Part shown: positions 11,730 through 21,735 of the stretch, one piece after another
How the letters are laid out: each line of letters begins with the position of its first letter
Numbering within the stretch: position 1 is the stretch's first letter
Source: Datnioides undecimradiatus
Taxonomy: Eukaryota > Chordata > Actinopteri > Lobotiformes > Datnioididae
Direction of reading: 5' to 3'
Assembly (NCBI GenBank): GCA_008933995.1
Contig: WARS01000063.1
Coordinates: 2,464,833 to 2,528,832, forward strand
Length of the DNA stretch: 64,000 nucleotides
Made by a program: the position numbers and the translations under genes
The notes under the pieces: model-generated
The model's input: only the letters and a program-made list of their open reading frames with translations
Database searches by the model: none
What the model was told of the DNA's origin: nothing

Positions 11730-13184
11730 ATCGTCTTTAACCGTCTGCTTTGACGCCTCTGTGCAGCTCTACAACGACTCGACGGGGAAGATCTGGAGGA
11801 TTCTGCGACTGCTCTCTGGAGGAGGTAACCAAGCTGTCACATGACTGCAGCCTAAAGCACGAAAAAACAGGAAACCCTGCTCTCTGATTGGCTGACACAA
11901 CAGCAGATGAGAAAATTATTCATGAACTAATAAATTAATTAACCTCAGTCTTTGTTGTTTTGATTGTCAAAATAAATAAAAACAGGAAAACATTGACCTT
12001 AGACTCTAAAAGGTTAGCTAGGTTAGCATAAAGTTAGCGTAAAGTTAGCTAGCTTTGTGCAAAGTTTGCTAGCTTAGCATAAAATTGGCTAGCATTAGAC
12101 GTCTCTTGTTTTGACTGCAGTGAACCTTGTGTGACTTGGTGTTTAAACGGGTGACATAATCAAACTGAAAGACATTAAATCATTAATGATGGCTTTTTTT
12201 GTTTGTTTGTTTGTTTGTCATCAGGGTTGTCTCTGACCGGCTCTCACCTGATGTGCGGTGACTTCCTGTACAGCGGTCACACCGTCATGCTGACGCTGTC
12301 CTACCTCTTCATCAAAGAGTGTGAGTTTACTGAGGGGTTTAAAACACAGAAAACATCAACAAATGTTTATTTATTTTTTATTTATTGTAAAATTTTTGCC
12401 AATAAAGTAAAAATTAAAATGATTAATAATAAAAATCTTGGAATTGCTAATTAGCCTAGCTTTTCCTTTGATCCTAATAAGCTTCTGTTGCAGTAAGGTT
12501 AATGTTAACCGTGTTAAACTGATGCATGATGAACGAGGTGACTTTAACACCAGAAGAAGAACTAAACATGTGGTTCTCTGTGGTGTCGTGGCTGTGCTCA
12601 GACTCTCCTCGCTGGATGTGGTGGTATCACTGGATCTGCTGGTTCCTCAGCGCCTCGGGAGTCGTCTGCATCCTCATCGCCCACGAGCACTACAGCATTG
12701 ACGTGGTGATCGGGTACATCGCCACGACCAGGACCTTCTGGTGGTACCACACCATGGCCAACACGCATGTAGGGGCACACACATACACACACACACACAT
12801 ATACACACACACACTGTGACTGTGATTCATACTTGCTCCTGTCCCAGGTCGGGTCTCGGTTCCTCAGGTTCTGGTGCTGATCTGTGAAGATTTTAATTTC
12901 TAAAAGCATCAAACGGTCACGTTTGAGAACGTGAACCAGTGAAACTCGACACCTGTGCTGGAAAAAATGCTGAATCATTACAAATTTCTGTTGTTTGTGT
13001 TTCGGTTCAGGCGCTGCGTCAGGCTCCCAACAACTACCTGTCGAGAACATGGTGGAACCCGATCTTCAACTTCCTGGAGAGGAACGTTCAGACAACGGTT
13101 CCCATCACGTTCTCGTGGCCGGTGGCGCTACCTTCCTCCTGCCGGCAGCGGTACAGGATAGTGGAGGGCGGGAGGGACGAGTGA
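10696..13184 (+). CDS. sgms2: Sphingomyelin synthase 2
   Basis: Transfers phosphocholine from phosphatidylcholine to ceramide, giving sphingomyelin and diacylglycerol. The mammalian enzyme works at the plasma membrane and Golgi. Exons: 10696-11237, 11536-11653, 11767-11824, 12225-12320, 12602-12768, 13011-13184. All borders are GT/AG and phases close to 1155 nt, 384 aa (human 365). Six hydrophobic spans are visible. Lipid phosphatase-type motifs are present: CGDFLYSGHT with H258, and HEHYSID with H301 and D305, giving the catalytic His-His-Asp triad. The family stretches HERVP, PPLPDKFFDY and YRCITMYITTLPVPG are intact. The N-terminal SAM domain of SGMS1 is absent, so this is SGMS2, as expected beside LEF1. 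A TTG-initiated extension to 10621 is unlikely; ATG 10696 is used. Confidence 0.94.
11665..11727. repeat. (CA)n microsatellite in sgms2 intron 2
   Basis: Long CA run starting a few bases after the exon 2 donor; it takes up most of this 113-bp intron. Confidence 0.95.
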
Positions 13185-14926
13185 GGACCAACCTGCATCC
13201 ACCCAGACTCCTTTATAAAGGACAGAGGACTTTAACATCAGTTTATTTATTAGAACCAGCATCTCCAGCTGTCTCCTGCATCCTGAGGAAGAGGTTAATA
13301 CGTTTACATCATCGTGATCACCAGGTGGCTGTTCATCATCAGCTTAAATCCACAGATCACCCACAACAGAGGGTTCCCCCCCACTCTGTTGATCCAAACA
13401 CACACTGTCTCCACTAACTCCACCTCAGCCTGTGAGTTAAAATCCCAACCTGCTGCTCAGACACCAGCAGAGCGACCAGCTGAGGAGGTGGAAAGCAGCT
13501 TTCAGGGTAATTATCAAGCTAACAGCAGTGGCCGCTAACAGCTAGCTAAAACTACTGATGTGTTTTTAACAGCATGTAGACGTGCAGCTGCTATAACAGT
13601 GTTATTGTCTGCATACCTGCCCAACATGAGCGTGGTGACGTGAACTGTCCGCAGAACGACCTGAGATGATGCACCAACACCAGAAACATGCTAACACAGA
13701 GAGACAGCAGAGAGCGGTCAGAGGACAGAGGGAAGAGCTGCTTCGTCTGGTGATTACAGGCCTGCGGGTCTTTAAACCTGCTGCCGCGACACCTGAATCT
13801 CTGCCAACACCAAGAAATACACTTTTCCTCTCTTTCTCCTGTTGTCACAAGCTGCTGTACAAGAGCTCAGGGGAGGAAGCTCAGAGGAAGGTCAGCACCA
13901 GTCAGAAAGCATCACAAAGATGCATTCAGCATACTGTGATGTGACAGTGTTCAATGTGCAGTGTTAATACGCAAAGAGGCTGAAACATCGGACACCCCCT
14001 AAACACAGCACCGACTTCAAGGCTTCATCGTGTCAGTATGCTAACAGGCTAACGGGAGATGTTGACGGTACAGAATATACCTGGTGAACGTCAAGGGTGG
14101 TAAAGTGGCAGGAAAGGATCAGAAAGCAAGATGGCTGCAGCTAAAAAAAAACCCGCTTGGCGCTGTGTGACGCTTCGATCGTGGCCCAGACTCATCATGT
14201 CTGCATTCATCAACAACAACAAGCTCATCAAAGGCTTTCCTTTGACCAAAAAGTGCAATGAAGTGTCTGAGTGGGTCTTGCTAGCGTGCTCGCTAACTCA
14301 TAAATTCAGTTTATCATGGAAAGTAAATGAAAGTTCCACCATCTTGATCATTATTGATCATTTCTGTTTGTTTCATGAACTCGCCAAAGACTTGAGACCA
14401 AAGCTGCAATGCTAGCAGCCATGCTAAACTAGTTAAGTGTTCATCAGTGTGTTTGCTGATTAGCCACACAATAGCATCTGTTACATTCACTTGATTCATT
14501 CTGACTAGCAGCTTGCCAGCTAGCATCTTGTAGCTAATCTGCTAGCGACTCAACTTTCCAATAGCTAACTTCCCGTGGGTCAGTGAGAGTTCAGGAGCAT
14601 ATTTAAGTAAAGTATTGTTGTAAACGTCTTCCTTGATTATGGTCTAAGTTATATTTGTGTAAAGTGTTGAGCCGCTGAGCTCACAGTCGTCTGATTTACA
14701 CTTTTTTTTACCGTTTTCTTAATTTTATGTTATTCTTTATTGTAAAACAACTGAATCGTGAACTGCCTGAGTTCAGATTCATCTCAACTCTGCTGCTGAT
14801 GTGACGTCAGATTAATGAAGAGCTCCGGTTACTCTGATCAAAGTGTTACCTGATGTTTCAGGCGTCTTTCTATCTGGTGCAAACTGAAGTAAAATGTCAC
14901 AATCAGATGTTTGTTCTGATAATAAA
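13185..14926 (+). other. sgms2 3' UTR and flank
   Basis: No coding signal. AATAAA at 14921-14926 is a candidate poly(A) signal, which would give a 3' UTR of about 1.75 kb. The stretch has scattered GCTAGC and TTAGC words typical of fish intergenic DNA. Confidence 0.45.
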
Positions 14927-15059
14927 ATGGTTATTTTTCAGCACAGAGCTGGTTTTTATTCATCAAAGCAGTGAACATTACTCCAGATGAAGCCTAAAAC
15001 CCTTCTTTGATCCTTTTACTCTTAATCCAACATCACCACCAGGTCATTTTAACACTGTT

Positions 15060-15200
15060 TACCAATGAATTCACAAAGGTTAGCATGCTAACACACTAAA
15101 CTAGCATTCTGAACATGGTAGGCACTATACTAGCATGTTAGCAAACCAACATTAGCATGTAGCTCAGGGTAGAGCCTCACAGGGCTGCTCGGCCATAGAG
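15060..15200. repeat. Dispersed GTTAGCATGCTAAC-type element
   Basis: Contains GGTTAGCATGCTAACAC, then repeated TAGCATGTTAGC words and a GTAGCTCAGGGTAGAGCCTC stretch. Related pieces occur at about 47690-47820 and 54580-54690. From memory this is a common low-copy-identity repeat of teleost genomes. Borders are not definable by eye. Confidence 0.5.
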
Positions 15201-15657
15201 TTGTGTGGGAAAGACAACATGAGGCAACCATGTGTGTGTAAGAGCCAATCAGAGCTCTCCCATGAGTGTTAAGGAACAGTTACACAGATGATTCTCATAC
15301 GACATGAGAGCATCAACGTTCAAAGCATAAAACCAAGAAGGCTGATGTTTCCATGTTTCCATGTTTCCAGCACTTGAACGCACCATCATAAGATCAATCA
15401 CTGATCATCTGATCATGTTTTTGGTTCCACTGTGTCGTTGTGAGTCAGTGGGGAGTGATTCAGACAGCGGACAGCATCAGACTGAAATATATATTTGTAT
15501 TCAACAAAGAACAACAAGATGCTTTTCACCAACAAGTGCAAAAACACAAACAACAAACGCTCAGACCTGCAGGCACACAAAAGTACGTCAGGTGAAAAAC
15601 AAAGTATCATCAACACGTCTCCAGAAACATTAAAACCTGCTGCGTCAGCTGCAGCTA

Positions 15658-15659
<2 letters not shown>

Positions 15660-15707
<48 letters not shown>
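15660..15707. repeat. (GT)n microsatellite beside last lef1-like exon
   Basis: Perfect GT run adjacent to the presumed terminal exon of the lef1-like gene. Confidence 0.95.
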
Positions 15708-15708
<1 letters not shown>

Positions 15709-15718
15709 TTCAGTGGTC

Positions 15719-18358
15719 TCATGCGGTGCTCAGAGTCCAGCTGCAGGAAGGAAACAAAAAAAACAACATTTCAGTTTCAGCTCAGAGGGAAACACACACA
15801 CACACACACAGAGTCAGAGGTCAGCTACACTGCATGATGGGAAGGGAAGTGTCACCACATCATCACAACAGTAGTGAAAGTGCTTTATCAGTAGCAGTAG
15901 TGAAGTAGTTGCAGTAGTAGTTGTGGTTGTAGTGCAGTTGTAGTTCTGTAGGACTGACCCGGAGCAACTTCCTGTGGGCTGCGGCCTGCACTTCCTCTTC
16001 CTCTTCCCCTGGAGAGAGAAGAAGAAGAAACAGGAGCTCCTGAAACGCACAGTGCACACACACACACACACACAGTACACACACACAGTATGCACACAGT
16101 GCACACACACACACACACAGTACACACACACAGTACGCACAGTACGCACACAGTGCACACACACACACACAGTACACACACACAGCACGTACGTAGTTGT
16201 CCCTGGCCGACCACCCCGGGTAGAGCTGCATGTGCAGTCGTCTCTCCTTCTGGGCCAAGTCGTAGTATTTGGACTGTTCAGACTGCGGCAGAGCGTTCCA
16301 CTGCGAAGAGTCGAGCAGCACCGTCAGTTAGCCTCGTTAGCCTCGTTAGTCTTGTTAGCCTCCTTAATTACATTTAACTGTGTAATATGTGTCTTCATAA
16401 TATTTCACTGGAAGCCAACAGTCAGTGTATGCTAAACAAAGCTATGCTAGCTATGCTAAGCTAACCAACTACTAGCTGTAACTTCATGTTTACTGTATGA
16501 CTATAACAGCACTGTCCCTCTGGAGGCCAATCTCTCTGCAGCTGATTGGATGAGCCATCCATCACTGACTGAGGTCAACCAATCAGAGTAGAGGACGCAG
16601 TAGGAGGGCGGAGCCAGTAGGTTAATTTGACTTAATTAAGCTTGTTTGCTGCAACAGCGACACATGTTCACTGTTTAAGTGTTGGTTTGATCTCTGGGGT
16701 CCTACATTTCCCATAATGCACAGCGCCCTCCACCACAAACAGGTGAGATTAACCTGATGACATCACTGCCAAACTCAAAGGTGTGAGGACAGGTGAGGCC
16801 CTTTGTGGTGCATGACATCACCCCTGTAATGTGTGACATCATCGGTGTGGTCAGTGATATCACTGCTGTTCTGTGACGTCTTCGTTGTCTCACCCTACGC
16901 CCCAGGATGCGGTTAATGGCGGCGCTCTCTCTCTCTTGCCCCTCCTGCAGCACCTTGTGTCTCATCTCCTTCATGTAGAGCATGAAGGCGTTCAGAGGCT
17001 TCTTCACGAGCTGCCTACCGCCGCCGCTGCTGCCGCCGCCACCGCCACTGCTGAGAGCAAGAGACATGCAGGCCACAGAGAGAGAGAGAGAGGAGGTCTC
17101 ACCAACACACACCAGGATGAAATGAACAGTACTTGTTAGTAGTTAGCGTGGAGTTAGCAGTACATGCAGTAGTCGAAGTACTGGTATTACCTGCTGCAGT
17201 CATTACAGTAGCTGCAGTTACAGTAGAAGTAGTTGTACTACCTACTACTGGTAATACAGTTACTACAGCAGCTACTACTGCATCCTTAGAAGTACTGCAG
17301 ACACTGCAGTAGTTTAAGTAGGAGTCGTATTAGTAACTGTACTATAGTAGTAGTACAGTAGTACTCCATTAGTTGTAGTAACTGTAGGAGTACAAGAAGT
17401 CAGGGCAGTGGTAGTAGAAGTACTACTAGAAAAGGCAGTAGTAGTAGTTATTTCAGAGTAGAAGTAATCTGACTACTCCAGTAACTGCAGTTGATGCAGT
17501 ACCAGTACACTGCTGCAGTACCTGTGGAAGTGCCCGCTCAGCAGTATTTGCAGGATCAGTTGAAGTAGTAGTACTTCCTCAGCAGTCGTACTGCAGTAGT
17601 ACAAGTACTATTCTCTCAACCACACCATCCAGATTTACCTGAAGGCCTCACAGTCTCACCTGCTGACACCGTTGCCATGGTAACGTGGGTGTGTCCAGGC
17701 GCCTGGCTGGCTGGCAGTGCTGATTGGCTGGCTGTATGGGGGGGAGGCAGGGAGGTGCGTGTCGCTGTAGAGGAGGAGAGGCACGAGAGGGTGGACGGAC
17801 GACTGAAGCGAGACGGGAAGAGTTTAGGAGGAAACGTTAAATGACATCATTAATATTTAGTCATGTGATTGTTATGAGTCGGGCTGCAGTAACTACCCCC
17901 GATTAAAACCGTATGACAACTACAATACAACCTGCAACATGTGTGGAGACCGATCTGGGGACTACTCCACAATAAAAGTCTGGTGCTTTTATTGTGAATA
18001 AAAGTCTGGTGCTTTTATTGTGAATAAAAGTCTGGTGCTTTTATTTTGAAGGAGCTGCAGAGGAAGTGTTAGCATTACCTGTGCCTGGCAGCAGCAGACT
18101 GGCCTGAATGAATGAACCAGGAGCTGAATATCATCAGGACCATCCGGAGTGTTCATAACTTTAAATCAGCAGCTGACTTCAACGCTGCAGCAGTTAGCCG
18201 TTAGCTGTTAGCAGTTAGCGGTTAGTAGTTAGCAGTTAGCCTGAGAAGGCAGCAGTGACAGGAACAGATGCTGAAGCCTCCATCTGTTTCTCCTCAGCTG
18301 TGTCTTTCTGACAGTGTTGGATGGCAAACAAGAGGTCAACCCACACACACGCACACAC

Positions 18359-18394
<36 letters not shown>

Positions 18395-18522
18395 ACTGTA
18401 TGCACAGCCTGGGACACCCCCCTCCCTCCCCAACAGACCCACTGGGTCACACTTAACACTGATCGTGTTAGAAGGGGAACATATTGGCTTGAAGGGTCAG
18501 TTTGACCACACACACACACAGA

Positions 18523-18567
<45 letters not shown>

Positions 18568-19374
18568 ACACACGCACACACACACACAGACACACACACA
18601 CACACACACACGCACACACACACACACACAGACACTCACAGCAGCAGTCGGAGTGTGTGGCGTGCTGCTGTTTCGCCCCCTGCTGGTCAGATCCAGGTGC
18701 TGCTGCTGAGGCAGACGCCAGTCAAACACCTGAGGTCTAACACCTGAAACACAAAGAACTCATGTAACACAGGGTGTGTGTGTGTGTGTGTGTCTGTGTG
18801 TGTGTGTGTTACTCACCACAGGTTGGAGCTGCAGGGTTCAGTCCGCTCATCAGATTGATCTCCTGAATCGATCAATAATCACAGTGTGACAAGAGATCAA
18901 TGATCAGAGCAACTCGTTACATCGCAGGATCATAGCAGTTATTAGATCAATAACAACAATAACAATAATAATGTCAATAACATTAATAATCATGTAAAAT
19001 CAGTTCAACAAGCTTCAAAACATAAAAAAGATTTGAATTTAAACAAAAGGTTAAAAGACTGAAATGTTTTTGTAACGAAGTGGAAACAAAAAATCAATTA
19101 AAACAAAACAACATCAACAACAAACAATAAGAAATGAGTTGATGCAGAGAGACGAATTACATTTACCATTAAATTCATTCATGTGTTAATTATTACATGT
19201 ATGACATGAACTGCATCAGGCTGAGCAACAGAAGCTGGAAGCATCCGAACATTACAACAACAACAACAACAACAACAACAGTGGTGTCAGTTCATCTAAA
19301 TATGACATATTTTGATCTATTTTAACTTGAACAAATTAATAATAATAATATTAATAAACACAAACCTGCTCCAT
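15719..19374 (-). CDS. lef1-like: Divergent TCF/LEF-family HMG-box transcription factor
   Basis: Sequence-specific HMG-box factor of the Wnt pathway. Proposed exons: 19374-19366, 18862-18817, 18743-18640, 17802-17660, 17050-16894, 16300-16193, 16008-15959, 15740-15719. Phases close to 639 nt, about 212 aa. The HMG box (residues about 117-187) has [26 protein letters not shown] and [14 protein letters not shown], then a basic GKRKRK tail. Residues 54-66 ([13 protein letters not shown]) match the LEF1 stretch VHPLTPLITYS. Sites usually conserved in the box are changed, for example [10 protein letters not shown] where LEF1/TCF have an AECTLKE-type segment. No acidic beta-catenin-binding N-terminus is visible. 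The long linker before the HMG box is nearly gone, replaced by a Gly/Ser run. In human LEF1 lies near SGMS2, so a diverged lef1 duplicate fits. The two HMG exons are firm; the first and last exons are weak. Confidence 0.72.
15785..16195. repeat. CA and CACACAGTAC simple repeats in lef1-like introns
   Basis: Short CA tract at 15790-15810 and a block of CACACAGTACACACACACAG-type units at about 16050-16190, ending at the donor of the second HMG exon. Confidence 0.85.
17120..17625. repeat. CAGTAGTAGTAC low-complexity tract in lef1-like intron
   Basis: About 500 bp rich in GTAGTA, CAGTAC, TACTGCAGTA and their complements, with many short local palindromes such as TACTGCAGTA. There is no reading frame of interest. 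It fills most of the intron between the linker exon and the first HMG exon. Confidence 0.75.
17971..18045. repeat. Three tandem hairpins with AATAAA on both strands
   Basis: Three copies, 26 bp apart (starting at 17971, 17997 and 18023), of a 23-bp inverted repeat: AATAAAAG, a 7-base loop, then CTTTTATT. Each copy carries AATAAA on the plus strand and on the minus strand. Confidence 0.9.
18335..18632. repeat. (CA)n arrays in lef1-like intron
   Basis: CA runs at about 18340-18395 and 18508-18632, with CACACG and CACAGA variants. The second ends directly at the donor of the exon at 18640-18743. Confidence 0.95.
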
Positions 19375-19472
19375 CTGAAGAGTCCGAGCAAACGGATTCA
19401 CCGGGAACAGATGTTAGAAAGTTAGAGACGAGACGAACTGACGGTCACTGCATCAGACTGCAGAGTACAGCA

Positions 19473-19512
<40 letters not shown>

Positions 19513-19662
19513 CCCTCACACACGCCCTCACACACGCACACACGCACACACACGCCCTCACACACACACACACACACACACACGCCCTCACACACGCACA
19601 CACACACACACACGCACACACACGCCCTCTCACACACACACACACACACACACACATGCCCT

Positions 19663-19708
<46 letters not shown>

Positions 19709-20424
19709 CCAAGCTCGTCTTCTGCTCATGATCCAAACATTCGTGACAGTCGTGTTGGCGCGACCGCGGGGACGCTGACCCCCGGACCCCGGGACAAATA
19801 AACAAGATGCGATCACAGAGTTCCAGACTGTTCCTGAACGCATCACAGTGGCATTTGTTAATTGGTTTCATTTACTCTGGTTTCTACTGTTCGTCCTTCT
19901 GTTCTGTTTGTTTTTTGTTCTGTAACTGTTTAACTCGATTTCATTTTGTTTTACTTTACAGATGTGAAGCACATTGTGACATATTATTATTATTATTATT
20001 ATTATATGGATTAGATTGTGTATGGCAACACAACCGTTTGTTTAACCTCCTAGGACCTGGCGTCCACATATGTGGACAACACATGCATGGGAATGCAAAA
20101 AGATAATTATTTGTTTTTACACTTAGCAGGTCCCAATCAACCCAAATAACAAAGAGAAATCAATAAAGCATGCCATGCAAGAGTTTAGGTCTTAGGAGGT
20201 TAATGAATTAATTTGACCTGATTCAGTTTAATGAGCTTTCATTTATTTAAATTTACAGTGCTGTGCTTTGACTGCAGGTGTTTATTCATTTACAAAGTTT
20301 TATTTGTGGGTTTGGGGACATGATCCACGGGTGGGGGGGGCGGGCGCTTTGTGTCGAGCGTTATCACGGATCGCGCCTCATCAAACATCAGTGGGTGTCA
20401 GTGTTGAGGCTGTAGTCCTGTGAC
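19375..20424. other. Spacer upstream of lef1-like gene
   Basis: Contains a large (CA)n/CACGCCCTCA array at about 19472-19706, then AT-rich sequence. I looked on the minus strand for a missing 5' exon of the lef1-like gene (an acidic beta-catenin-binding segment) and saw none here. Confidence 0.6.
19472..19706. repeat. (CA)n array with CGCCCTCA interruptions
   Basis: About 235 bp of CA dinucleotides regularly broken by CGCCCTCA or TGCCCTC units, giving a coarser tandem period of roughly 25-40 bp. Confidence 0.95.
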
Positions 20425-20979
20425 ATGTCCGCAGAGGACCGTCCAAGGAGATCCTCAGAGGAGTCGTGGCGGAGAAACTGACCACGGCCGCGCAGGAGAT
20501 CTTCGCGGTGGTAGAGAGAACCGTGGCCGGGTACGAGGAGGAGGCTGCGGGTCTGCGGCGGGAGATCGAGCGGCAGCGGAGGCAGCTGGAGGCTCTGCTG
20601 CAGCCGCGGGTCGCACTCTGTAGGATAGGTGAGACGCTGTGCACACAGGTGCGCAGCAGAGTAAATGAGTACTTTTACTGGAGTACTTCAGTTCCACACA
20701 CATAACTGTATGTGAACACACGTGACCCCTCAGGTGAGCAGCAGGTGTCTGCTTCAGCAGTGTAGCTGTTTTACTTGATGCTGCTGGACCAGGTTTACCT
20801 GGATGATCACCTGACTGAGGATGCTCCTGTGTTTACTGCTGTTCACTGCAGAGGGAGGGTCCACAGCTCGTGACTGTGACCAACATTATATCACACACAC
20901 ACGCACACACACACACGCACACAGACACACACAACAATCTGGGTTTTATTCCTGATCCAGACGAGTTTCCTGTCTGTCA

Positions 20980-21070
20980 GTCAGCTGCAGAAGCAGGAGC
21001 AGCAGGAGGAGCAGGAGCAGGAGGAGCAGGAGCAGGAGGAGGAGCAGGAGGAGCAGGAGCAGGAGGAGAC
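20980..21070. repeat. CAGGAG repeat in zinc-finger pseudogene intron
   Basis: About 90 bp of AGCAGGAGGAGCAGGAG units, the reverse-complement type of the CTCCTG array in the fbxo41 intron. Confidence 0.9.
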
Positions 21071-21357
21071 AGAAAAACAACCTCAGAGTCGTTTTCTGAC
21101 GTTTTTTCTCTTTTAAGTCACCGAGAGATTTAAATCTGTTTTTCAACATCTTTGTCCAGAGGTGGAGAACCCGAGGAGCTAAGAGTCCAACAGAAGAGTG
21201 CACCTTCCTCCCAGCTGACACCGCTGACACTGCAGATCCAAAGGTCCGTCAGATCCACAGGGGATGAAGGATCCGCCCTGTATATCCACTCAAAGGTAGA
21301 GGGTCACTTTGCTAACAACATGTTCATTTAACCAAACTCTTCACTGCACCGTCACTG

Positions 21358-21735
21358 TGGAGGAGGAGGAGAAGAAGAAGGAGAAGGAGATACATGGCTC
21401 AAGATGAAGACAAAAAGGAAAAGCAGCAACAACAAGGAAGGGAAGGAGAAACTTAGTGAGGGAGGAAAGAGAAGGAATGAAGGGGGAGAAAAGAGGGAAG
21501 AAGGAATTAAAGAAGAAATAAAGGAAGAAAGACAGAAAGATGGAGGTAAGGAAGAAAAAGACAGGGAGAGGAAGGAAACAAAGAAAGGAAAGTATGAATG
21601 AAGGGAAGAAGGAAAGAATGAAGGAACCAATTAAGAAGAAAGAAGGAGGGGTAGAGGAAAGAAAGAAGGAAGGGTTGAAGGAAGAAGGAAAAGAGGCAGA
21701 TGAAGTAGGAAGGAAGGAAGCAGTGAAGTAAAGAA
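21358..21735. repeat. Polypurine (GAAG/GGAA) tract
   Basis: About 375 bp that is almost entirely A and G on the plus strand, with GGAAGAAAGAAGG words. The open frames across it are Lys/Glu-rich artefacts. Confidence 0.9.

Noticed and set aside
16090-16377. His/Thr-rich ORFs
   Set aside because: CA repeat artefacts; the region holds a lef1-like HMG exon on the other strand.
17671-17684. Perfect X-box palindrome GTTGCCATGGTAAC
   Set aside because: It lies inside a coding exon of the lef1-like gene (encoding RYHGNG), so the match is more simply explained by coding sequence.
21404-21731. Lys/Glu-rich ORFs
   Set aside because: Artefacts of the polypurine tract in the pseudogene intron.
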